The notes beneath the pieces were generated by a model. It saw nothing but the letters and a program-made list of their open reading frames with translations, was not told the origin of the DNA and searched no databases. Source: Clostridia bacterium (lineage in GTDB: Bacteria > Bacillota > Clostridia > DSM-8532). Taken from it: a stretch of 13,399 nucleotides of DNA. The position numbers were made by a program, and so were the translations under genes. Location of the stretch: positions 1 through 13,399 of the forward strand of contig JAOABT010000517.1 of NCBI GenBank assembly GCA_026418215.1, given 5' to 3'. Below, in pieces: positions 1 through 5,369 of this stretch (position 1 is its first letter; each line of letters begins with the position of its first letter).

Positions 1-19
1 AGATGTGTATAAGAGACAG
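1..19. other. Tn5/Nextera mosaic-end adapter (artefact)
   Basis: The first 19 bases, AGATGTGTATAAGAGACAG, are identical to the transposase mosaic-end sequence used in Nextera-type libraries. Read on the other strand they are the sequence normally trimmed from such reads. This is library adapter left at the contig edge, not genomic DNA and not a natural Tn5 end. The reading frame of the neighbouring minus-strand gene should not be extended through it. Confidence 0.97.
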
Positions 20-309
20 TTCTTATAGAGGTCCATGATAGGGACATTTTTTTCATCTATTGTAAGGCCGAGAATTCTCGCTGTCCCCTTAACCTGATAA
101 TTGCCGCAGCACAACGCGACGTTCGGGTTTTCGGTAATATGCCGGGTCTTTTCAAAGCCTGCGTCTGTTTGAAAATAAATCTTTGGTCCTATCGTGATAA
201 TGGACATGCTGCGGGCGGATATTTCGTCATGGGAGCCTGTTGCCAAAACCCAGATGTGATGGCTGCTGAGGTATTGTTCAAACCTCTCATTTTCCTGTTC
301 AAAATCCAA
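20..309 (-). CDS. Pyridoxamine 5'-phosphate oxidase-like (FMN split-barrel) protein, 3' end missing
   Basis: Read on the minus strand from a TTG at 309-307, the frame stays open to the adapter junction and gives about 96 residues. The start is chosen because AAAGGAG lies about 9 nt upstream and the only nearby GTG meets a stop within seven codons. The visible protein has the layout of the PNPOx-like FMN-binding split barrel: an N-terminal helix, a strand ending LATGSHD, SARSMSI, IYFQTD, then the TRHITENPNVALCC segment and a GTARILG strand. Proteins of this superfamily bind FMN, F420 or haem and reduce or sequester small molecules; the substrate cannot be read here. It is divergently arranged with the WYL regulator at 459, a common pairing of a regulator with a target enzyme. 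The C-terminal part is lost at the contig end. Confidence 0.8.
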
Positions 310-360
310 GGTGATGCACTCCTTTTTTATATGTTGGCTTAAGTTTAGCAGAGAGTATGC

Positions 361-387
361 GACAGCAGTCTGTCACAAATTTTTGTG
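361..387. promoter_or_regulatory. Two adjacent palindromes in the divergent promoter region (candidate operators)
   Basis: GACAG-CAGT-CTGTC (361-374) and CACAAA-TT-TTTGTG (374-387) share one base and lie between the two divergent genes. The second ends just before the proposed -35 of the WYL regulator. Perfect 5- and 6-bp arms here fit operator sites for that regulator, but no consensus is known to me, so the assignment is inference. Confidence 0.4.
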
Positions 388-389
388 TT

Positions 390-419
390 TTGTAAAAGGA
401 GTTGACTTTCATCTATAAT
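390..419 (+). promoter_or_regulatory. Candidate promoter of the WYL regulator
   Basis: A perfect -10 hexamer TATAAT lies at 414-419, with a moderate -35 TTGTAA at 390-395 and an 18-nt spacer. The start point would be near 426, leaving a leader of about 33 nt. A better-looking TTGACT at 402-407 is only 6 nt from the -10 and cannot act as its -35. Confidence 0.5.
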
Positions 420-458
420 GGAATGAGATGATCTTGAACTTTTATCCGGAGGGTTGTC

Positions 459-1391
459 ATGAAGCTGGAGCGTCTGATTGGCATCTTAATGATACTACTT
501 AATAAGGGGCATGTAACCGCCAAAGAGTTATCTCAGCGTTTTGCAGTCTCAATTCGGACCATTCAGAGGGACATTGACAGCCTGAGTGTTGCCGGCATCC
601 CCGTGACAGCAGCCACAGGACCTGGCGGTGGCTACAGTCTGCTTGAGGAATATACTTTGCATAAAAACTTTCTAAGAAAAGAGGAAATGCAGCTTTTGAA
701 CGATGTGCTGGGAGGTCTCGGAAAGCTATTGAGCCAAGCGCGGTTTACCGACATTCGTGAAAAGCTGAATGTTGTCTCTCAGAAAAGTGACCTTTTTGGA
801 AGCGGAACCCTGCGGTTTGACTTTATGCCATGGCTGCCCCCGTTTAATCTTGAGGACAAGCTTAACAAGCTTTCAGAGGCCATAACCGCACGAAAGTGCT
901 TGGAGATCGACTATAGGGACCAAAAAGGGGAGAGTTCCCACCGTATCGTTGAGCCATACCAGCTGGTCATGAAGGATTATGCTTGGTATCTTTACGGCTA
1001 TTGCCTGACCAAGAGGGATTTCAGGTATTTTAAAGTCCTTCGCATAACCAGTATCCTAATTAAAGCGGAAGGCTTTGAACCTAGGCCCCTTCCGGAACCC
1101 GCAGCGTTTCTTGATTTCTCGGACAGGCTGATTGATATTCGTCTGAAGTTCAGCATGAAGGCCATCGGCAGGATCGAAGATTATTTCTCTGAGCAGGATG
1201 TGCAGTATGGGGAGAACTGCATTATAGTCACGACGCGGTACCCCGAGGATAAATGGCTCTATCAGACGCTTAGGAGCTTTGGTAAAGAGGTGGAGGTTCT
1301 GGCGCCGCTTCATATCCGTGAAAGATTGAGGCAGGAGGCTGCAGAGATTGCGAGGATGTATTCCGAACAGCTGGAAGACAACCCTTCCTAA
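459..1391 (+). CDS. WYL-domain transcriptional regulator (YafY/DeoR-type HTH)
   Basis: A 310-residue cytoplasmic regulator. Residues 1-60 form a winged helix-turn-helix of the DeoR/HTH_11 type (VTAKELSQRF, then SIRTIQRDIDSL as recognition helix, then the GGGYSL wing). The centre and C-terminus carry a WYL domain: EIDYRD at about 149-154, the signature WYL at 176-178 inside AWYLYGYC, and RYFKVLRI at 189-196. A WCX-like tail follows, with RYPEDKWLYQTLRSFG near the end. WYL domains sense ligands, in known cases nucleotides or nucleic-acid products; the ligand here is unknown. The start is supported by GGAGGG 6-11 nt before the ATG. The divergent flavoprotein gene and the palindromes between them suggest autoregulation and control of that neighbour. 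Confidence 0.9.
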   Translation: MKLERLIGILMILLNKGHVTAKELSQRFAVSIRTIQRDIDSLSVAGIPVTAATGPGGGYSLLEEYTLHKNFLRKEEMQLLNDVLGGLGKLLSQARFTDIREKLNVVSQKSDLFGSGTLRFDFMPWLPPFNLEDKLNKLSEAITARKCLEIDYRDQKGESSHRIVEPYQLVMKDYAWYLYGYCLTKRDFRYFKVLRITSILIKAEGFEPRPLPEPAAFLDFSDRLIDIRLKFSMKAIGRIEDYFSEQDVQYGENCIIVTTRYPEDKWLYQTLRSFGKEVEVLAPLHIRERLRQEAAEIARMYSEQLEDNPS

Positions 1392-1587
1392 TTTTGCGCG
1401 ACTCTTTGTATGCCGGTTTGCTCTTTGCGGTTTTCTTCATTCTAGTCTTCTCAATGACAACCCTTACGTCACTATAAAAAATCAAGGCGTAAGCCAGGAT
1501 GGTTCACGAGAATTACGAAGGTTAAGGTGAGCTAAAACAACGCCTTCTTATAGTCAGAAGAAAACCTAAATGCTGTAGTAGCTTGAC
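1392..1587. other. Intergenic stretch without a supported gene
   Basis: Between the WYL regulator and the terminator at 1588 no frame has both a start and a ribosome binding site. One plus-strand frame reads as a short hydrophobic stretch ending at a TAA at about 1472-1474 (YAGLLFAVFFILVFS), but it has no start or Shine-Dalgarno and could be a gene remnant or chance. Confidence 0.5.
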
Positions 1588-1611
1588 CTACCCTGCTGGG
1601 GTAGATTTTTT
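1588..1611 (+). terminator. Rho-independent terminator
   Basis: CTACCC (1588-1593) and GGGTAG (1599-1604) form a perfect 6-bp stem with a TGCTG loop, followed by A and six T. It is in the right orientation to end transcripts from the WYL gene about 200 nt upstream and insulates the next unit. Confidence 0.75.
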
Positions 1612-1682
1612 ATAGTTCCAGATAATGATTTATACGCGGTAAGTTTAGTAGCAAGGAACGGTAAGTCTCTGTGAGAAAAAGT

Positions 1683-1711
1683 TTGACAAAATACGTCTAC
1701 AAATGTAAACT
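1683..1711 (+). promoter_or_regulatory. Promoter of the BlaI-pseudopeptidase / lipoprotein unit
   Basis: A consensus -35 TTGACA (1683-1688) is separated by 17 nt from TAAACT (1706-1711), a 4/6 match to -10. The -10 overlaps the first TACA-TGTA operator, so bound repressor would block polymerase. Confidence 0.6.
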
Positions 1712-1735
1712 AAGTTTATGACTACATGTGTAGAC
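1695..1735. promoter_or_regulatory. Twin BlaI/MecI-type operators (TACA-N2-TGTA)
   Basis: Two palindromic sites share the core of BlaI/MecI operators: TACA-AA-TGTA at 1698-1707 inside GTCTACAAATGTAAAC, and TACA-TG-TGTA at 1723-1732 inside GACTACATGTGTAGAC. Their centres are 25 bp apart. The first covers the -10 region and the second the likely start site. They lie directly upstream of a gene whose N-terminus is a BlaI-type winged helix, so autorepression is the natural reading. The match to the family core is seen; binding is inferred. Confidence 0.7.
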
Positions 1736-1751
1736 AAAAAGAGGTCATGCA

Positions 1752-2684
1752 ATGAAAGAAGCAAACCACATCACCGAAGCCGAATGGCAGATCATGAGAA
1801 TAGTTTGGGAGAAGGCACCGGTAACATCAGGGGGCATCATTGAAGCACTGCAAAAAAGTATCGGTTGGAGCCCAACGACCATAAAAACCCTTCTCTCAAG
1901 GCTGGTAAAAAAGAATGTCATAGGCTTTGAGGAAAAGGGCAGGACCTTTTATTATCGCCCTCTCGTTACTGAGGAGGCGTGTATCAAAGAAGAGATGCGC
2001 ATACTCATTAGCAGAGTCTATGGTGGGGCGCTTCACAAAGAAACTTCCCATTTTATGTTTTATGGCAGCAACGATCAGGATTACATTGATACTTTGTCTC
2101 ATTCCCTTGAATCAAATTACGAAAGAATTGTTGCAGATTTGGGGGTTGAGCTGACCGAGAAAGTGACCCTATACATTCATTCCAGCCTGCAAAGGCTCCA
2201 TTCGGCATTGGGAGTACTCAATGGTCCGGCTTGGTTGAGGACCGGGTGGACATGGGGTATCCTGCACATCGTAACGCCAGAGTATTTTACAGATCTTTCA
2301 GCAGAGAAGGTTGCAGTCCATTCTTTAGCGGAGATTATCATACAAAAGATCAATCCTCAAGCACCCTATTGGCTGCATCAGGGTATAGCCGCCTATGAAA
2401 GCCGATGGTTGAATAAGGATTGGATCAAGTCAATCATCTCAGACAAGGTAAAAAAGGATAAGCTTTCGCCATTAAAGACCATCATGTCTGATTACAGGAC
2501 ATTTGGAGACGACCAGGGGTATGTGTTTGCCTATACGGTGGCGGAGTTTATTGTTGAGAATTACGGCTTTTCAAAGCTGGGCATATTGCTGCGCGCGCCC
2601 AACAGTTTTCTTGAAACGTTTCATTGCCCTGAAGAACAGTTTTGGGGCAGCTGGGTTGATTATATAGAAAAAAATTATTTATAG
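1752..2684 (+). CDS. BlaI/MecI-type winged-helix regulator fused to an inactive peptidase-MA-like domain
   Basis: A 310-residue protein with no signal peptide or membrane segment. Residues 6-75 match the BlaI/MecI/CopY winged helix (ITEAEWQIMRIVWE, SPTTIKTLLSRLVKK, FYYRPLVTEEA). From about residue 98 to the end it is colinear with the lipoprotein encoded next door: SHFMFY with DHFTLSY, ESNYERIV with ESGYARMV, INPQAPYWLHQGIAAYE with INPKTPRWLNEGIAFYE, and a shared C-terminus (FIVENYGF, FWGSWVDYIEKNY). The metal site is lost: HEYVH of the partner reads HSLAE at 190-194 and the Glu of NEG reads Gln210. A normal BlaI is about 125 residues, so this is a repressor whose usual C-terminal half is replaced by a pseudopeptidase, probably as a ligand- or peptide-sensing module. 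Twin operators upstream suggest autoregulation. The ATG follows GAGG by 7 nt. Confidence 0.88.
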   Translation: MKEANHITEAEWQIMRIVWEKAPVTSGGIIEALQKSIGWSPTTIKTLLSRLVKKNVIGFEEKGRTFYYRPLVTEEACIKEEMRILISRVYGGALHKETSHFMFYGSNDQDYIDTLSHSLESNYERIVADLGVELTEKVTLYIHSSLQRLHSALGVLNGPAWLRTGWTWGILHIVTPEYFTDLSAEKVAVHSLAEIIIQKINPQAPYWLHQGIAAYESRWLNKDWIKSIISDKVKKDKLSPLKTIMSDYRTFGDDQGYVFAYTVAEFIVENYGFSKLGILLRAPNSFLETFHCPEEQFWGSWVDYIEKNYL

Positions 2685-2694
2685 GGGGTAAAAA

Positions 2695-3588
2695 ATGAAG
2701 AAAGTATTAAGATTACTCTTATCATCGTTAATATTAGCCGCCATACTGTCGGGATGTGCATCGAACAATCATAAGGTCGATGTTAAAGCAGGAGAACCTC
2801 TTGATTCCTCTGTTACACCCACTCAAGCTACTGGTACACCACAACCCACTGAAGCTGCAACAGTAAATGCGGAGACTAACAAATACGGACTGAAGTTTAA
2901 GCAGGAAACAGATCATTTCACTCTTAGCTATTTTTCAACCGACTTTTCAGATAAAGATAAAGAGTGCATCAACAAAATCATAGACTCCATGGAATCCGGT
3001 TATGCAAGAATGGTTGAGAACTACAAGATGAGCTTTGGGTATAAAAAGGATATTGAAATCCATAAGGATCACAAACAGCTTCACATTGCTATGGGGATAC
3101 CTGACGCCCCAGACTGGGCGTGTGGAGGGTACGGTTATGGGAAAATACTTGCAGCCTCGCCGCTGCTGCCAACACCGATGACCAATTATGACTGCCTAAT
3201 CAATACGCCCTTTCATGAATATGTACATCTCATTGTACAGAGTATTAATCCGAAGACACCCAGATGGTTGAATGAGGGTATCGCATTTTATGAGGCTAAG
3301 GATCACGAATTGTCATGGGTTATTGGTACGGTTCGGACAGGTATTGCCGCCAATAACATACCGAGTTTTGATGATTTGGATACAGGGGATGATTTCCAAA
3401 CCTTTACATACCGAAATGGGTATCAATACATGTACACTTTTATTGAATTCATTGTCGAGACGTATGGATATGAAAAGCTCTGCGACTTTATCAAGGCTCC
3501 CGATGACTTTAAAGGAGTATTTGGTTTATCCAAAGATGAGCTATGGACGAAATGGGTTGAATACTTGAAAGAGACCTATAAAAAATAA
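2695..3588 (+). CDS. Lipoprotein zinc metallopeptidase-like protein (gluzincin, peptidase MA type)
   Basis: A 297-residue predicted lipoprotein. Residues 1-20 are a signal peptide (KK, then a hydrophobic core) with lipobox LSGC ending at Cys21, so it should be anchored on the outer face of the membrane. A Thr/Pro/Ala-rich linker covers about 40-60. The catalytic domain has HEYVH at 174-178 (two zinc-binding His and catalytic Glu) and the third-ligand motif WLNEGIAFYE at 191-200 with Glu194, the pattern of peptidase-MA/gluzincin families. The gene starts 10 nt after the stop of the BlaI-type fusion, with GGGGG before its ATG, so the two are cotranscribed. The fusion carries a dead copy of the same domain, pointing to duplication and a regulatory pairing. 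The substrate, perhaps cell-wall peptide or secreted protein, cannot be read from sequence. Confidence 0.85.
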   Translation: MKKVLRLLLSSLILAAILSGCASNNHKVDVKAGEPLDSSVTPTQATGTPQPTEAATVNAETNKYGLKFKQETDHFTLSYFSTDFSDKDKECINKIIDSMESGYARMVENYKMSFGYKKDIEIHKDHKQLHIAMGIPDAPDWACGGYGYGKILAASPLLPTPMTNYDCLINTPFHEYVHLIVQSINPKTPRWLNEGIAFYEAKDHELSWVIGTVRTGIAANNIPSFDDLDTGDDFQTFTYRNGYQYMYTFIEFIVETYGYEKLCDFIKAPDDFKGVFGLSKDELWTKWVEYLKETYKK

Positions 3589-3750
3589 TGAACATGCTTC
3601 CCTGCAGGACTTTCTGCTTATCTATGATAATTAGGGCTCTGCTGTCTGGTAATTTGAATAATTTTTGTTTAGTACGCCGGCCTTCTCTAAGAAGCGGTTT
3701 GTAAAGTAAGAAGGATACTGTCATGATCTTCGTTGGGCTAAGTTTCCACC
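3589..3750. other. Intergenic stretch between lipoprotein gene and ECF operon promoter
   Basis: No supported gene. A minus-strand open frame spanning 3509-3757 overlaps the end of the lipoprotein gene and has no family resemblance or ribosome binding site, so it is not called. The only structure of note is a hairpin at 3677-3697, listed separately. With the leader that follows, the gene-free stretch runs to 3940. Confidence 0.6.
3677..3700 (+). terminator. Weak candidate terminator after the lipoprotein gene
   Basis: CCG-(GC bulge)-CTTCT, a CTA loop, AGAAG-CGG form an 8-bp imperfect stem followed only by TTTG. The short T tract makes termination uncertain. It is the best candidate between 3589 and the next promoter. 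Confidence 0.3.
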
Positions 3751-3780
3751 TTGACAAAACAGGTCGCTTTCGAATATATT
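3751..3780 (+). promoter_or_regulatory. Promoter of the ECF/ior operon
   Basis: A perfect -35 TTGACA (3751-3756) is followed after 18 nt by TATATT (3775-3780, 5/6 match). Transcription should begin around 3786-3788, i.e. at the first bases of the (G/U)AG repeat tract. Confidence 0.7.
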
Positions 3781-3786
3781 ATTGAT

Positions 3787-3837
3787 AAGCAGAGATGAGA
3801 TGAGAATAGATGAGTTGAATAGAGTAGATGAGATGAG
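3787..3837 (+). promoter_or_regulatory. TRAP-binding site-like (G/U)AG repeat tract at the 5' end of the transcript
   Basis: GAG or TAG triplets start at 3792, 3797, 3802, 3807 and 3812, each exactly 5 nt apart. After an 8-nt step they continue at 3820, 3825, 3830 and 3835, again 5 nt apart. That is nine (G/U)AG triplets with 2-nt spacers (six GAG, three TAG), and an AAG at 3787 keeps the register. TRAP, the ring-shaped Trp-activated RNA-binding protein known from Bacillus, binds 9-11 such triplets separated by 2-3 nt, and trpP is one of its known targets. Here the next gene is TrpP-like. The repeat is seen; TRAP binding is inferred, and no mtrB gene lies in the window. Confidence 0.75.
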
Positions 3838-3864
3838 AGAACGGGCTATTAATAGTGGTACGAT

Positions 3865-3893
3865 GGTCAGGTTTCTCCTGGCCTTTATTATTT
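3865..3893 (+). terminator. Leader attenuator (intrinsic terminator)
   Basis: GGTCAGG (3865-3871) and CCTGGCC (3877-3883) form a 7-bp stem with one G-U pair and a TTTCT loop, followed by TTTATTATTT. It sits between the TRAP-like tract and the first structural gene, so it would act as an attenuator rather than an operon end. A competing pairing of GAGAA (3837-3841, overlapping the last triplet) with TTCTC (3873-3877) is possible but weak. Confidence 0.65.
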
Positions 3894-3899
3894 AAATCG

Positions 3900-3935
3900 A
3901 ACCTCTGCGGAAATAAGTATTATTTTCAGGAGGTT
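3900..3935 (+). promoter_or_regulatory. Shine-Dalgarno-sequestering hairpin of the S-component gene
   Basis: AACCTC (3900-3905) is fully complementary to GAGGTT (3930-3935), which contains most of the AGGAGG ribosome binding site (3928-3933) of the gene at 3941. Pairing would hide the site. CTCTGC (3903-3908) in the same strand is exactly complementary to GCAGAG (3789-3794), which overlaps the first GAG triplet of the TRAP-like tract. With the tract free, the 5' end could hold the anti-SD; with the tract bound by protein, the SD would be masked. This parallels the trpE control known in Bacillus. Seven T follow the stem. Confidence 0.5.
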
Positions 3936-3940
3936 TTTTT

Positions 3941-4528
3941 ATGTCACAAGAAACCATGCAGAAACGCACCCTTTCAAGCTCAGCCAAGAAGGGCATGAGC
4001 ATCACCGACATTCTTTTGGTCGGCGTTCTTTTAGCCGCAGGCGCAGTCCTCAAATTCTTTGTAGGAGCCATTTTTACCGCAGGCATGAAGCCCAACTTCA
4101 TTATCGCCATGTACTGTCTCGCCATTATCCTCATCCGCCCCAAGTTCCTTGAAGCCCTCGTTATCGGTATCCTTGCAGGCGTCGTGGCACAGTTCTTCCC
4201 TGGAACGCCCTACATAAATCTCTTAAGCGAGCTTATAGGCGCTGCTGCCATGTACCTGCTTCTCATGATTCCGTTCAAGCTTGAGCTTGGCAAGATTTCC
4301 ATCAAGCCCATAATCTCAACCTTTATCGCCACGCTGTGCAGCGGCTTCACTTTCCTTGGTGCGCTCTATGCGCTGTTCTATGCAGGAGCCCATGTCAAGA
4401 CCATGCCTGTTGGCGTATTCCTCGGTATTATCTTCGGAACCGCTCTTGTGAACGCTATCATTGTTGAAGTTCTTTATATCCCCTTGAAGCTAGCACTTGG
4501 AAAGAAGGTCGCTGATGATCCAGTTTAA
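3941..4528 (+). CDS. trpP: ECF transporter S component, TrpP-like (probable tryptophan uptake)
   Basis: A 195-residue integral membrane protein with about five or six hydrophobic segments after a polar N-terminus. It resembles the TrpP/YhaG family in length, in the conserved GMKPN motif after the first helix (AGMKPNFIIAMYCLAIIL), and in the FFPGTPYIN loop, which corresponds to the PGGQIPN-type loop of TrpP. S components bind the substrate and dock on a shared T/A1/A2 module, here encoded directly downstream. AGGAGG lies 7 nt before the ATG. Its stop overlaps the start of ecfA1 by 14 nt. The TRAP-like leader, and the indolepyruvate oxidoreductase and arylacetate ligase genes downstream, support tryptophan or another aromatic acid as substrate. 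A general ECF S component of other specificity remains possible. Confidence 0.72.
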   Translation: MSQETMQKRTLSSSAKKGMSITDILLVGVLLAAGAVLKFFVGAIFTAGMKPNFIIAMYCLAIILIRPKFLEALVIGILAGVVAQFFPGTPYINLLSELIGAAAMYLLLMIPFKLELGKISIKPIISTFIATLCSGFTFLGALYALFYAGAHVKTMPVGVFLGIIFGTALVNAIIVEVLYIPLKLALGKKVADDPV

Positions 4529-5369
4529 GAATCTCTCTTTCTCCTATGAGAATTCAGAGGTCATGACTATTCACAATATTGATTTGAAAATAGATAAGGG
4601 TGAATTTGTAGGCATTATTGGACCTTCGGGCGCTGGCAAATCCACCCTTGTCAGCTTAATGAACGGGGTTATCCCGCACCACCGGAGGGGCGATTTCTAT
4701 GGCGCTGTTCTGGTTTGCGGTAAGGATACCGTCGACAGCAGCTGTGGTGAGCTCTCTCACTTTGTCGGGAGTGTCTTTCAGGACCCCGAAGCTCAGATTA
4801 TATCGACCGAGGTCGAGGATGAAATTGCCTTTGGCCTCGAGAACCTGAACTTTCCTCCCGGGGAGATTGAAAAGCGTATTACTGAAAGCCTTAGGATGGT
4901 AGGTATTGAGCATCTAAGGCATCGCAACACCTCGGCGCTTTCGGGGGGGCAGAAGCAGCGTGTCGTCATTGCCGCGGCCATTGCCTTAAGACCTCAGATC
5001 CTCGTTCTGGATGAACCGACCTCCGAGCTCGACCCGGCGGGAAGCCGTCAGATTTTCAGCACGCTTAAGCATCTTAACGAGGACTATGGCATCACTATCA
5101 TTATCGTGGAGCAGAAGGTCATGCTATTGTCGGAATTCTGCAAGCGGTTCATGGTCATGGATCAAGGCCGGATCATCCTCGATGGCCCAACTGGGGAGAT
5201 TCTAAAGCATAACGACAAGCTGATGGAGCTTGGTATCAACTGCCCCAGAGTAGTTTCTTTAACCAGGCTTTTGATTGATTCGGGGCTCTATCAGGGTGAC
5301 TATCCCACCGATGTGGATACGGCCGAAAAAATGGTTAGAGCACTCATAAAAAGCGGGGGTAGCCTATGA
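4515..5369 (+). CDS. ecfA1: ECF transporter ATP-binding subunit EcfA1
   Basis: A 284-residue ABC ATPase of the energy-coupling-factor type. Motifs, numbered from the chosen start: Walker A GPSGAGKST 36-44, Q-loop Gln89 in FQDPEAQ, signature LSGGQ 142-146, Walker B ILVLDEP 162-168, D-loop ELDP. The H-loop position reads VEQK, so the usual His is Gln200. The frame extends upstream to a TTG at 4497, but the ATG at 4515 is preferred: GAAGG lies 6 nt before it and the protein then begins MIQFKNLSFSY like its family. The gene overlaps the S component by 14 nt and ecfA2 by 4 nt (ATGA), indicating translational coupling. It pairs with EcfA2 to power substrate import through EcfT and the S component. 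Confidence 0.93.
   Translation: MIQFKNLSFSYENSEVMTIHNIDLKIDKGEFVGIIGPSGAGKSTLVSLMNGVIPHHRRGDFYGAVLVCGKDTVDSSCGELSHFVGSVFQDPEAQIISTEVEDEIAFGLENLNFPPGEIEKRITESLRMVGIEHLRHRNTSALSGGQKQRVVIAAAIALRPQILVLDEPTSELDPAGSRQIFSTLKHLNEDYGITIIIVEQKVMLLSEFCKRFMVMDQGRIILDGPTGEILKHNDKLMELGINCPRVVSLTRLLIDSGLYQGDYPTDVDTAEKMVRALIKSGGSL

Noticed and set aside
402..419. TTGACT and TATAAT read as one promoter
   Set aside because: Only 6 nt separate the hexamers, far from the 16-18 nt needed, so TTGACT cannot be the -35 for this -10.
1394..1474. Short hydrophobic reading after the WYL gene as a small membrane peptide
   Set aside because: No start codon with a ribosome binding site, and the frame is continuous with another frame of the WYL gene. 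Kept only as a note in the intergenic entry.
3613..3793. 10-bp inverted match TCTGCTTATC (3613-3622) / GATAAGCAGA (3784-3793)
   Set aside because: Matches of this length are expected many times by chance in 13 kb, the arms are about 160 nt apart, and the left arm lies upstream of the predicted transcription start.
3846..3855. Perfect palindrome CTATTAATAG in the leader
   Set aside because: It is AT-rich with no loop, so it cannot form an RNA hairpin alone, and it lies downstream of the promoter. No family operator is recognised; chance is likely.
3841..3893. T-box riboswitch suggested by AGTGGTACGA followed by a terminator
   Set aside because: The leader from the predicted start to the terminator is only about 80 nt. 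It shows no Stem I, specifier loop or AGTA-type motif, and the resemblance to the T-box consensus is partial. The (G/U)AG tract explains the leader better.
4497..4514. TTG at 4497 as the start of ecfA1
   Set aside because: It would extend the overlap with the S component gene and add residues not typical of the family. The ATG at 4515 has GAAGG at a proper distance.
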